Source: Zanthoxylum bungeanum
Taxonomy: Eukaryota; Streptophyta; Magnoliopsida; Sapindales; Rutaceae
DNA length: 64,000 bases
Direction of reading: 5' to 3'
Assembly (NCBI GenBank): GCA_019454045.1
Contig: SKCR01033469.1
Coordinates: 248,001-312,000, forward strand
A program made the position numbers and the translations under genes. The notes beneath the pieces were generated by a model. It did no database searches and had not been told where the DNA came from. It worked only from the letters and a program-made list of their open reading frames with translations. Below, in pieces: positions 13,301 to 24,098 of the stretch (the stretch's first letter is position 1; each line of letters opens with the position of its first letter).

Positions 13301-13860
13301 ATGGAGTCACAATCAGGCCAATCCAAGTGATAGTCACTGGATTGATGTTAAGAAAATCCTTTAGTATCTTAGATGAACTAAGGATGGTGTCTTAATATAT
13401 GGAGAATGAGAACTTGAAGGGACTGGGTTCACTGCTGCAAGTTTCCTAACCAATAAAAATGACTATAAGTCACAAAACGGTACTATAAAGTTTGAATAAC
13501 GGAACAGTGAGCTGGAAATCTTCCGAGCAAGATACTGTTACCGTATAAACAACAAAAGTGGATTATTGATGCAGCTGAGGCAGCAATAGAAGCCTTCTGG
13601 ATTGATAATAAATCTAATTAGATTAGATATAATTCTGTTAGCAGCTGAGCTAGGCATCAGCTCAGGCTAAAGAATTAATGGTCTCATCAACGATCCAGAT
13701 AAATACTTCGACTATTCATCTGATTCGTTCGGATCATACATCGTGGTGATGTGATGATCGTATAAATCGCATCAGATGATAATCATGCAAATCCGCTGAC
13801 GAAAGTCCTTTCTCAAAAATTTGAGCGAACCGTACATAGTTCGGGTGTAGGACACTCGAG
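10380..13860 (+). pseudogene. Copia gag-pol remnant
   Basis: Fragments of a copia polyprotein can be read across frames, in the right order. A gag tail with a KKGH-like zinc-knuckle remnant is near 10860. The protease region (WILDT, then LRIGNGTTVAVL) is at 11025-11160. Integrase includes GGYEYFVTFTDVASRYGYVF near 11680 and DGVSERRNRILLDMIR near 11910. Start-of-RT blocks (ELTTYEEVIQGIDS.SWQSAM) are near 12500. The RNase H tail (IVHRGDVMI..ASDDNHANPLTK) is near 13735-13805. Stops and frameshifts interrupt every domain, and no sense frame exceeds about 100 codons. It cannot encode working proteins. Confidence 0.82.
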
Positions 13861-13876
13861 TGACTGGCTATAGGCC

Positions 13877-13887
13877 AAGTGGGAGAT
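13877..13887 (+). other. Polypurine tract of copia A
   Basis: AAGTGGGAGAT abuts the 3' LTR start, the usual copia plus-strand primer. Confidence 0.8.
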
Positions 13888-15828
13888 TGTTGGACAGTTA
13901 TGACCCATAGCGTCACTATTTATACAGATCATGGTGTTGTTGTACAAATTAACTATGTGAAAAAGGAAATTGCTCTCTTATCATTTGTGATTAGATCACC
14001 AAGATGTATAAATGATAGGAGGTCCTTATGATTAGTTCATAGATTGAGATGATATTAGACAGTATCAATCCACGAAAGTTTAATCATTAAATATCCCTAG
14101 TCAGAGTATTATCGAGATTGGACATCGATAATGCGGAAAAGACTAGTATTACACTTGTGCGCGTTATGAGGGCATAACGGCATAGTTCTCATATATTTGG
14201 GTATAGGATACTCATGTAAGTGTAGTAGGAGGTTGTGTTTTACCGATGGTACGGGAAAACAGTTTCGCTCTGGAAAGACCCCTCAGAATTCCATTGGTAG
14301 TATTACTATGTTGTCTATGGAAGTCCGAATCAGGGTAGGTGTATTTGGTCTTAACCTGAGACTTGCACGCTAATACTTGCGACAATCAATGTAATTTGGT
14401 TTTGGTCGTCCAGGGCTTTAACAGGTTATGTGTACGCCTCTTCTAGGTATATTGAGAATCATAGTGTATTGGGTGTGATGTCGAGATGGAAGTATCACTC
14501 CAGTAATAGTGGAGATGATGATCACGTAGGATACGGAACTCGTTCTCTTATATGATGCAACTATCGGGATATTATGACTAGGTCATGTTTATCCGATTAT
14601 AGAAACTAGATACCAGAGATCCGATATGTGCTTCGTACGAGGCAGACACATTTCCAGCCACAGGCCTTCTACGTGACATCCGATACTGTATCGAAATACG
14701 CAATACTACGTATATTACGCCTGATATAGATCATATATTCATGTAAGGATATTTCTGGAGAATTGGGTAGGCATGGCGCTTTGCTAGAAGCCAACCTTGT
14801 CTTCTCATGGGTCGCTTCCCGAAGATTCACCGATGACGCATGACTCGCACTTTATTAATCTGGGATTAATTAAATGAGAGAGAAAATTAATCTATGATTA
14901 ATTGCGGAGAAATTTTATCTGGGATAAAATATCATTTGAAGAGAGAAAATGATTAATTTGGAATGAATCGATAAAATAATATATTCGATATATTATAAGA
15001 AACTGGATTTCGACGCGTAATTGAAATTAGATTTTAATTCGGGCGAACGAGTTAATTTAGAATTAATTCGTTAGCAACATGAATAATGATTTTGCTAGGC
15101 ATAATTATTTAATTACGTCGAAATAGAAAATTCGTTAATTTGGAATTAGCGCACCCGAGCCCGGGAGTGTTTACGAGCGCACTCGCATTTCAAATTCAAG
15201 TGCGGCCCGAAAGTCACATCAAGCGTCAAATTATTAGTCACATCAAGCGTCAAATCACATGTCACTTTGAGTGATGTGACAATTTGATTGATTGATTGAT
15301 TGATGGTAGTTGTTGGCAAAACTTTAATGCTTTGACTTTTAGAAAGCAAAAATAAGGAAAATGAATTTTGGAAATTCATAAGTGTATTAGATACACTTTT
15401 TGCCAACTACCAACACATTCTCTCTTCTCTTTCTTCCTCCTTCTCTCACGCCCGAAAGGGGCTGTTTTTCTTTTTCCTTCACAGCCCACTGTCGTGAGCC
15501 AAGGAGAAGCAATTGATGATTTTTGTGGCAAAAATCAAGAGTGTTAGCACACAATGGAGTCTTGTGAAGGTGATAGGGAAACCGCACCCGTGAGCTTGGA
15601 ATCACATCACGAAAGCTTGAAGCTTGGAAGATTATCCATGGCCAAATTTTTGGAGACAAAAACAGTGACTGCCATGACCCTTAGAGGATCTTCAAACGGC
15701 TTAAAAAGTTTTGTTCTTCACTGCATCGCCTCAACCGATCGATGTAAGTATTCCATAACTTCTTTGATGTATTCACATGTATGTTTCATCGCTTTAATCG
15801 ATCCTCGGGACCGTAGATTTTCCCAACA
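13888..15828 (+). repeat. 3' LTR of copia A
   Basis: 1941 bases, same ends as the 5' LTR. It lacks an 83-base segment present in the 5' copy (junction near 14805), apparently a simple deletion. Otherwise the two copies align throughout with scattered, mostly transition differences. Confidence 0.9.
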
Positions 15829-16118
15829 CTGAGCACGCTGTTTTTGATTGCTTATGATGTTGTGGGCACAGAGCCCTTTAGTGTTGATAGATGATATGGG
15901 CACGGAGCCCTTAGGTTATGATTTGATGTGATGGTGTGGACATGAGGTCCATTTAGATATATGATGTTTATTTCATGTTCGTTTTGATGCTGGATTGAGA
16001 TCCAGGTTATCCAGTTTTAGTATACATCATGTCGGATTTTTGTAAATTTAGAGGCTTATTGAGATGGGTCAATTATGTCTTCTGCTGGTAGCATCCTGCC
16101 TTTGCGCGGGGTGTTACA
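15829..16118 (+). repeat. 3' end of an LTR (non-coding element)
   Basis: 290 bases ending GGGGTGTTACA immediately before a primer binding site. It includes two copies of a GGGCAC(A/G)GAGCCC-type word near 15870 and 15900 and GGACATGAGGTCC near 15940. Its upstream part was displaced by copia A. Confidence 0.65.
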
Positions 16119-16122
16119 GTTG

Positions 16123-16136
16123 TGTTATCAGAGCCA
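16123..16136 (+). other. Primer binding site of the non-coding LTR element
   Basis: TGTTATCAGAGCCA sits four bases after the LTR end. One base differs from the methionine-tRNA site TGGTATCAGAGC. Confidence 0.7.
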
Positions 16137-16599
16137 GGTTTAGGTGTCGGTGACTGCAACTACAAGGTATCTGATCGTCTGAGTAAATTTTCTGCTACTT
16201 ATAGACTATATAGGTATCATGTTTGTAACTTGACTTGAATTGATTTTTGATATATGCTATGATATGCTATGATTTTGATTGATATAAGTGATTTGGATTA
16301 TTTGTATATGTTTGTGTACTATGAATATATGTATGTGTAGTATATATTTATGTATTATGAATATATGTATGTGTATAGGTATACTAAGTTAAAAGTATGT
16401 CGTTTATATGGGAATATGAATATGTATGTGATGTGAAATCATTGTGTTTACGAGTTATGCTATGATGTTGATAGTCCGAATTGTGAACTGATATTTTGAA
16501 TTACGTTTTGAAAACTTGGTATTTGATTTTTTGGAATAAAAGTGATATGAAAATAAAAAAGAAAGGAAAGAAAGAAGAAAAAAGTTTTCAGATGTTTTG

Positions 16600-17300
16600 A
16601 TTTTGATTATAAAGTATAGAGAATTATTTCCGCCTCGACGCTTAATTCACGTGTTCATGTTTTGATATTAAACGATATGTTTCTGTCGAGGTGCTTGATA
16701 ATATGTTTCCGTCTCGGCGCTCGAAAATGATTTTGATGTTTTCAAAATTGTAAAACTTATTTCCTTCGAGATGCTCGAAAATCTATTTATGTCATGGTGC
16801 TTGATGATTTTATGTTTTTGACCCTCTGTGGCGCTTGTATATTTTTCGTTTCGGCTTGGCCGAGGCGCTTGTTATGGGGTTCAGACCATCATCAAATGGT
16901 TGGCCCACTACCCTGTCGACACAGTTCATACACTGTCCAGTTTATGCACGGGACTGAACAATGACATTCGTTATATATTTTGAAAAGTTTGCATCAAAGA
17001 TTTATTTTTGATTTACACATATTTATGTTTTAGGGGAAGAGATTTCAAAATAATTACATTTTGATTTTGATGCATTTTATATTGTTTATGATATTATATG
17101 ATACGCTATATTTTTGTCACGCCGTTTGTATATGGTTTTTGTTTTATAATTTGATGTGATATGTTTCCGCCATGGCACTTGTATAAGGGTTTTTCCAATT
17201 ACAGTGGGCCGACCCGACCCTCTGTCGACAGGGGATCGTTTCGTTCATTGTCCGATCCGTGCGAGCGATTTGGACATTGGGCGCTCGTTATGTTTCGTCC
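16600..17300. repeat. Degenerate repeats in the interior of the non-coding element
   Basis: Short words of the form TTCCGTCTCGGCGCTCGAAAA recur at about 16630, 16690, 16715, 16765 and 16855. A longer segment near 16870-16975 (CCCTGTCGACA, then CACTGTCC) is echoed at 17185-17290 (CCTCTGTCGACAGG, then CATTGTCC). It looks like an old ~300 bp duplication with embedded shorter units. No long reading frame crosses the interior (maximum about 106 codons). Confidence 0.5.
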
Positions 17301-18161
17301 AGATGCGTTATACTGGATGCTCGATATGGATTTACGATAATGGATTTTGAAACTGATTTTATTTACAGTAAAGAGTTTTTCAAATGTATTTTCGAAATGG
17401 TTTTTGAAAGAGATCATTTCACGTTTTCTACTTTGAATGATGACAAAGATTGGCAGATTTCAGACTATCAACATTATAAAAGCATGTATGATTATGGGTC
17501 ACTTCTAACTGTGACAATAGATGTATTGGTTGATATAAAAGATTATGTTTGTTATAAGGATACATATATAAATTTATAGTTAGACATGGATCTTTTAGGT
17601 ATTGTGATGATTATGGATGCTTTGTTGTCAGCCATACAAAGTTGTATATGTGATGTGATGTGTATGTATGTAAACTTTGATATTGATGTCGTTTACATAT
17701 ATGATATAGAATGACATGATGTGAAATGAATGAATTCCGTTTTATATTGTGGACGAAATAGGTAGTATGAAATTCGTGTTAAGTTTCTATTTTGATTCTG
17801 CATTTGATTGTTTGTAAAAAACCTGTGTTATGTTCCTCAATTCTGATGATGAATGTGATTAGCTGTATAGAATCCATGTTCGGCCTCTTATTTCTGTTGA
17901 TGTTTGAGTTTGAAATGGTTTGAGCATGTTCCTATGAATGAGTGTGGACTGAGATGATAAGTTTCATATGTTTGGTATGAAATGTTTGATTCGATGTGTA
18001 TTATTTTGAAATAGCATAGTTTGTATTGATGTATGAAATACATAACTTTTGATAAGGTGTAAAGTGAGATAACTTGCGACTGCAGATAAGATTGTAATGT
18101 ATGTGTGTTCGGTTCCGAATGGTCAGACATAAGGACAGAGAAATTTAAGGACAAAATTTTT

Positions 18162-18176
18162 ATAAGGAGGGGAGAA
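18162..18176 (+). other. Polypurine tract before the LTR at 18177
   Basis: ATAAGGAGGGGAGAA directly precedes TGTAATATCCCG, the canonical arrangement at the 3' end of an LTR element interior. Confidence 0.7.
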
Positions 18177-20660
18177 TGTAATATCCCGAATATTTTTCGG
18201 AACGGTTCTGAAAGATTTCCGATTGAAATTTAGAATTTATAACTGAATGATATTCATAAATAAGACTTTATGTACTGGAAAATAGATTGGAACATTTTAA
18301 AGTGAAGCTTAGTTGCGTTGGTAAACACGTGATTTCGAAAACCAACTACGCGATTTCTATTTATATCTTTATACGCATAAAAGTTTGTTGTTTCGGCTAT
18401 AAAAATAGAAAATGAACTCTGATTAAGCTGATTCTTAAATCATTGGACATTTTTTTCCGAGACAAACAACTTTATTGTTGAACATTTTTTGAAATTTATA
18501 TCAGAAGGGCTTCAAAAATATGAATTTCTGAGGAAACCCCATGAAATGGGCCTAATTGTAATTTTTGGGGGTCTGAACGTAAATTTCAGAAACATCTCTA
18601 TAATTCCCATAGTTTTTGGTAATTACAGAAAATACATAAGCTTCACAACTCTCCCACACGACCCCTACAGCCCCAAACACGTTTTGGCTACACATGGTAG
18701 CACCAATGTCGGCCGGTGTGACCAGCCAGATGGGTGCGTCGGCCACCCCTCCACCTTGTGGTGGCTAGCGGAAGCCCCAAGACGCTGACGAGCGGTGAGA
18801 GAGAAGAGGAAATGTGCACACATGGTTTTGTCGATCTCGGCTCCTCACTACGTTTCACGGCCCAAGCCACTCGCCAAATCGAAGCTCTCGGAGAGTACTA
18901 CAAGTTGGCGGTGATGGATTTTTCATTCCGTACACGGTTGCATGAAAAATGAGGAAAGACGATTCAGATGAATAGTGACCTATAATGAATAGTAGCTCCG
19001 ATCGGAATTTCGTCGATTCCAGTGCGTTCGTGGGATCGTTTGGAGTCCGTATATGGCCTCGAAATCTTGATAAGACTTCCCGGTAAAAATTCGCTAATTT
19101 CAAGTTTAGCGTTAAATGTTCAGATATTTCCAATAGATTCGTAGAGTAGCGTAATGATATAAATTAAATTGTTTGAGTATTAGTATATTGAATATGTGCA
19201 TTTCGTAGAATCCGAGTGAAAACGGAACGAGTTAGATCGATCTGATAGATTATGTAAGTTTCCGGTAAAATTGAGTTTTTGCGTATAATGATGTGTTTTG
19301 ATTTTAATGATAGTATGAGTTATATATGATATTACGAGAATGTTTGGATAAATCCAGGTAGTTTCGAGGTTCGGGACCGTTCCGTACCATTTGCATAAAC
19401 TTTTTCGGAAGATTTTCCAGAAACATGTAAACCGAGAGTTAAGTTAACTAGTGGCTTGTATTAGTCAGTAATGATGTTTTAAGAATAATAGATTTGAAAA
19501 CATTGAAATCGGACTTGATCTGGTTATCCCAGAAAGATCCGAAATTTTATCGTAGTTAAGTCGAGAATACCATAAGTCGAGATTCTAACGGCATTTTGCC
19601 ATTTGTTTTGACAAATTTGACTAGGACCTAGAGTGCTCGCGAAGCCAGGTAAGTAACTCATGCGATGAGTGCTTGAATAATTGATTGGTATTTTAAATAT
19701 ATATATGATTGAAGTGTTTAGGATAAGATGAGAATAGATAAGAGATATTATTGAAAAAAAAGTTCGAGGTTACGCATGGTTAGGATAATCGACCACCACA
19801 GTTATGGAACTTTATTATCGATATGATATGAAGTAAGATATGGAATGAGCTCAATGTTTATATGGATGTCTATTAATGTATATCAATGTATGAACTTGTA
19901 ATGATATGCATAAGTGTAAGTGAATGAATATGTGTATGTATAAGTATATGAATACATATTAGTATATGTATGAAATGATAAGATAATGTATGACTTGAGT
20001 ATATAAGATCAATAAGTGGGAAAAAGTTATGGTTTCTGAATTTGTATAAGCATGTGTTTGTGTACGGTATTCAGATAAGTTCGTTGTTAACTGATACATA
20101 TGATTTGTCTGTGTGGTGTTTGGGGGATTAAGAGTGACGAGAAGTTGATATAAGCTAAGCTTTTCCTGAATGGTTATGGTACATGAGGAAAAGATGCGTT
20201 TTATGAATAAATATGTCTTAACTAGTAAGTTTCTATGCCTGGAATATTTCCTGATAAGAATTCTGGAAAACAAATATGTTTGATCAATAAGTAAAAGACA
20301 TTAGGATTATTATATGGTATGGTATCTGAATTCGAAGAGAGGTGTATGTTTATATGTTTGGGATATATGTATATATATGAGTATTTGAAGGGTGACTTGG
20401 AGTGTGTGTCATGTATGTGCTTACGTATGAGAAATCGTGTTATGAGTTGTGTTATGTGTTATGTGCGCATGTGTGTATGTTAATTGGTTGATAGTTTCGT
20501 GGTTTAGTAGTCGAGCTGGTTAGGAATCCGTTTGAAAGGCATTCATCTCATACATATTCTAAAATAGGTAATGAGTCTCGTACGAGCATTGTATGCGTAA
20601 GCCAGCTCATAAGTATGTGCTGTTTTGGTTGTGTGTTCTTGATGTTTTAACTGTTGTGTA
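18177..20660 (+). repeat. 3' LTR of the non-coding element, interrupted at its end
   Basis: Starts TGTAATATCCCG after a purine tract. It is AT-rich and non-coding, with an AAGCCAGGTAAGTAACT segment near 19645. I do not see the expected TGTTACA end before copia B1 begins at 20661, so the LTR is either truncated there or longer than the window shows. Confidence 0.5.
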
Positions 20661-23161
20661 TGTTAGGATTGGTGCTTGGAGCGCCAATTTCTTATGTATT
20701 TCCCTGTAAATACTTATGTAAATATTTTATTATTAATAAAATACATAGTTTATTTAATATATCTTCTTTTTTATATGGTTTGACATACATGACGATAGAA
20801 TAATTAGTTCTGATACTGTTACAAAAGCGTCGCAACTGACATTGAATTGTATCATAACAGTATCATTCTTAAATTGTTCCTGGTCAAGGTTTACAATTGC
20901 TTGGTCAGTAAGTAAACCCGCGGAGACTGGTACATGTCGTATATTGGAATATTGAATTCCAATGGTTTCTCAATGAACTATGAGTTTCGGGAGACTTGTA
21001 TAGACATGTGGGTGTTTATATTGGATAAACATTGAATGACTCACCGAAGATTTTTGATAGATGGTACACCAACGTCAATAAGAATCTTTTCGGGTTGAGT
21101 AGCATAGTGATTCTTTAACTTGAGATACCACTGTGGATATATGAGATATCCAAAACACTTTGATGGCAGTCACGTCACCGACTTTTTTAGGTCAGACCTC
21201 CGCCTGTTCGTTGGGTGTGGACTGATTCTCAGGATATTATGTGTGTATCAAGGCATAATCTGTCAGTTCTATGTACATAGCATATGTATTCATTTTGAGA
21301 TTAGCAATCTGTTTAAGAGAAGTGAGTTCTAAATGTCATTAAGAGATCGCTAATAGAAACGTCGACGGGATTATACCTATAGAGATTTGACGTTAATATC
21401 TATATCTCTTGAATAATCCGGATACATGTAACGGAGGGATTATACGTATGCAATGACCTTGACCTATGTAGTTCAGCGAGTTTATCCGTGATTGTTATAA
21501 TTTACGGGTGGGTAAATTATGGATATGAAATTAGATTTCGTGATGGATATGCCTGAACTTAGAGAGTCTCACATAATGAAATATACTCGTAGAGCACTAG
21601 GGCAACAATTATGAATAATATTGATTATTTATAAATCGTTTAACGGTTAAATGAAAAGATACATGAATATAGCCTTTTCGGTCATTTCCAAATTAATGTG
21701 TATTTGGATTTAATATATGATTTTATTGAATACACATTAATTAATTGTCAAATAAAGTATTTGATATATATATATATATATATCATAAACATATGTATTT
21801 TGAATATTTAGTGTAAATATAATACATATATCTAGATACTTATATTTAAGTAATTATTTCATTATTTAATTGTTAAATAATTAAATGTAAATATCTAAAG
21901 TTATGATTATGCTTGGAGGTGGATTAGTGTAATTGGTTACACTTGTATGTTTATTTTAAAGAAAAAAGGTAGACAAATTGAATTTTTAATTATTAAAAAA
22001 TTACAAAATATCTTTTCTTTTTTTTCTTGAACTTTCAACCACTTACCCAAAGTATATAAGGGTTTCATTTTTCATTTTGCTTCACTTTTCTAAGCCTTAA
22101 AAACATAAACAAAAGAGACTTGAGAGAAAAAGAGAAGAAACTAAGAAGAAAATGTAGAAATCTTGGAAATTAGTAAGCATTTTCAACTTTTTATTAGAAG
22201 AAAAATTATTTCTTTTGTTCTTGGCTACAACATATGTTGTTCACGAGTTTTTCTACTCTCTTATGTTTGTGTTATGAAGTTCGAAAGCTTGAATGAAAGA
22301 TGTATGCATGTATGTAAACAAAGTTTGCTTATTAATGATTAATGAGCACACACTTTTTGTCATTTGATGACTTGGTTGCCATTCTAGAGTTGTTAGGCCA
22401 CTCAATGATGACTTAGAATTGTCCTTGAGTTGTTTCAAAGTGGTGAGACTTGTTTGGTATTGTAGAGATTAGATTAAAGTGTTGGATTGTATTAATTTTG
22501 GTTAATTTTAGTTAATTTGATTAATTGAAATATTATGATTTTTAACCTAAACAAAAATTGGGCTTTTCATATATATGTTGTATTTTGATACATATGAGAT
22601 GTACAAATTATTTTGGTAGTGGTTGAAAATCACATAATCTTGTATTTGACAAATTAGGACCAAAATGATCAAAATGACAACTATTGGGGGCTCACGGTAA
22701 TTAGCTGAAATTCTGGAAAAACTTTTCTATGTTATATTTTGATGTATATAAGATTTAAAAATTATTTTGGTAGTTATTGGAAATCACCTAAACTTGTATT
22801 TGACAATTTAGGACCAAAATGATCAAAATACAAAAGGTTTGGGATTTTCGGCAATTAAGAAAAATTTGAAATTTTTTCAAAGTTTTGTTTTAATGTATAT
22901 GTGATGTACAAATCATTTTTATTGTGATTGGAAATCACATAAGCTTATATTTAACAACTTAGGATTAAAATGAAAAGTTTTGAGGTTTCACTGTAATATA
23001 TGAAATTCTGATTTTTTGGGTAAAAAATTCTATTTTTGAGTATAGAGTAATTAGAATAATTAAGTTTATTTTAATTACCCAAGAAAAATTAAAGAAATCC
23101 AAAAATTTGATTTTCTTGCATTCCGCTGCGTTACCCGAATATACCGCCCAAAATCCCAACA
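20661..23161 (+). repeat. Left LTR of copia B1
   Basis: 2501 bases. A TATATAAG box at 22053-22060 is followed by a purine-rich leader, a plausible promoter. Its last 600 bases hold three ~152 bp tandem copies and lack the GGGCAGCCC-rich segment present near the end of the other three family-B LTRs. A short AT dinucleotide run lies near 21765-21782. Confidence 0.85.
22580..23000. repeat. Three ~152 bp tandem copies in the left B1 LTR
   Basis: Copies begin near 22581, 22735 and 22886. Each carries a TATTTTGAT start, then AAATCAC(A/C)TAA.CTT, then TTAGGA(C/T)(C/T)AAAATGA. The other family-B LTRs show at most one or two diverged versions of this block. Confidence 0.7.
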
Positions 23162-23165
23162 AAAA

Positions 23166-23177
23166 TGGTATCAGAGC
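23166..23177 (+). other. Primer binding site of copia B1
   Basis: A perfect TGGTATCAGAGC four bases after the LTR end. It is identical in B2 (44253-44264). Confidence 0.9.
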
Positions 23178-24098
23178 GAGTCTGATTCTTAATCCTTAAT
23201 ATGATTTGCCCTTAAATTTGATATGTAATCTAGTCTTTACTTTATGCATGCATGGAATTATATAAAGGTGTATGACATTTTTGCGGAAAATCCCTATTTA
23301 ATAAGGTTTAATTATTAATATGTACTTGATGCATGTTTTTTGGTCCGTGTTGTCAATACGGTCTATAAATAATTTTTTATGACTATATTTCAAAATGTGC
23401 CAATGCTGTGAGTGTATAGCCGATAAGAATTTATTTGTATCGGAAATATATGATATTAGGTAAAGATATCGATTTAATCATAATTGTTCCGAGCTATTTT
23501 GATACGATGTAGATTATAGGATGTGTCTTGAAACATATTCTTTGTTATCTTTGAGATATTAAGAACAAGTTTCTTATTCATGGAGAATATAGTCCGCAAC
23601 CATTAGAGTCAGATTAGTTTTGAGTCTAATTATGACGTTAGACAGTCTACGTCATAAAGAGTTAGAAAAGATGCAGTGAGAGTGTCACAGATGATTCTGC
23701 TGTGAGTGGAATTAGTTGTAACTTATGAAATATTGACTTATGAAGTTGCATAGCGACTTTATAGATTATAAGTTTTGATATTAGTATTGTGCTTTCGGTT
23801 GTCTGCATAGTATTTTGGATTTGATCCCTAAATACTTGGACAACTCAGTAGTTGTAGCACAATATTGATGTCGCATCTGAGTAATATTGATGTAGAACTT
23901 AGTTTCTATAAAATATGAATAATGATGGCTAAGGGAACCGATTGTGTTTGTTTAACAAACTCAATATGTTATAGCGGACCTACTTGTTGTTACCTACCTC
24001 TTGAGTGTTATGTGAGCTCTTGAGGGCCATGCGTATGTGATACATATTTATATGTGTATATGATACTCTGGATTGACACTAGAGCAAGTGGGAGAAAT
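23178..24098 (+). pseudogene. Residual interior of copia B1
   Basis: The first ~280 bases correspond to the leader of B2. The rest, from about 23465, matches the last 600 bases of the B2 interior (47560-48120), including the end of the reverse transcriptase/RNase H region and the AAGTGGGAGAAAT purine tract. About 3 kb between is missing. Nothing in it can be translated over any length. Confidence 0.75.

Larger units (their letters stand above)
5981..15828 (+). mobile_element. Copia family A retrotransposon (LTR to LTR, decayed interior)
   Basis: A structurally complete Ty1/copia element of 9.8 kb. LTRs start TGTTGGACAG and end CCCAACA; a TATCAGAGC-type primer site follows the first LTR and an AAGTGGGAGAT purine tract precedes the second. 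Flanking pentamers are CCGAG (5976-5980) and CTGAG (15829-15833), a target duplication with one mismatch. The interior holds remnants of gag, protease, integrase, reverse transcriptase and RNase H in the copia order, all full of stops. The LTRs differ at about 11 of some 245 bases compared by eye near their starts, plus an 83-base deletion in the 3' copy. Confidence 0.92.
15829..20660 (+). mobile_element. Non-coding LTR element (LARD-like), probably gypsy-derived
   Basis: An LTR end (TGTTACA, 16118) is followed by a TATCAGAGCC primer site, about 2.06 kb of interior without any retroviral protein, a purine tract (AAGGAGGGGAGAA) and a new LTR start (TGTAATATCCCG, 18177). LTRs of this type are common in chromovirus (Tekay/Del-like) gypsy elements; that lineage is my inference. 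The 5' LTR is interrupted by copia A at 15829, and the 3' LTR is cut at 20661 by copia B1. Because the two LTR copies barely overlap in the window, they cannot be aligned as a pair. Confidence 0.6.

Noticed and set aside
18489..19133. Cluster of 60-99 codon frames on both strands
   Set aside because: They are inside the LTR starting at 18177, overlap one another and show no family features.
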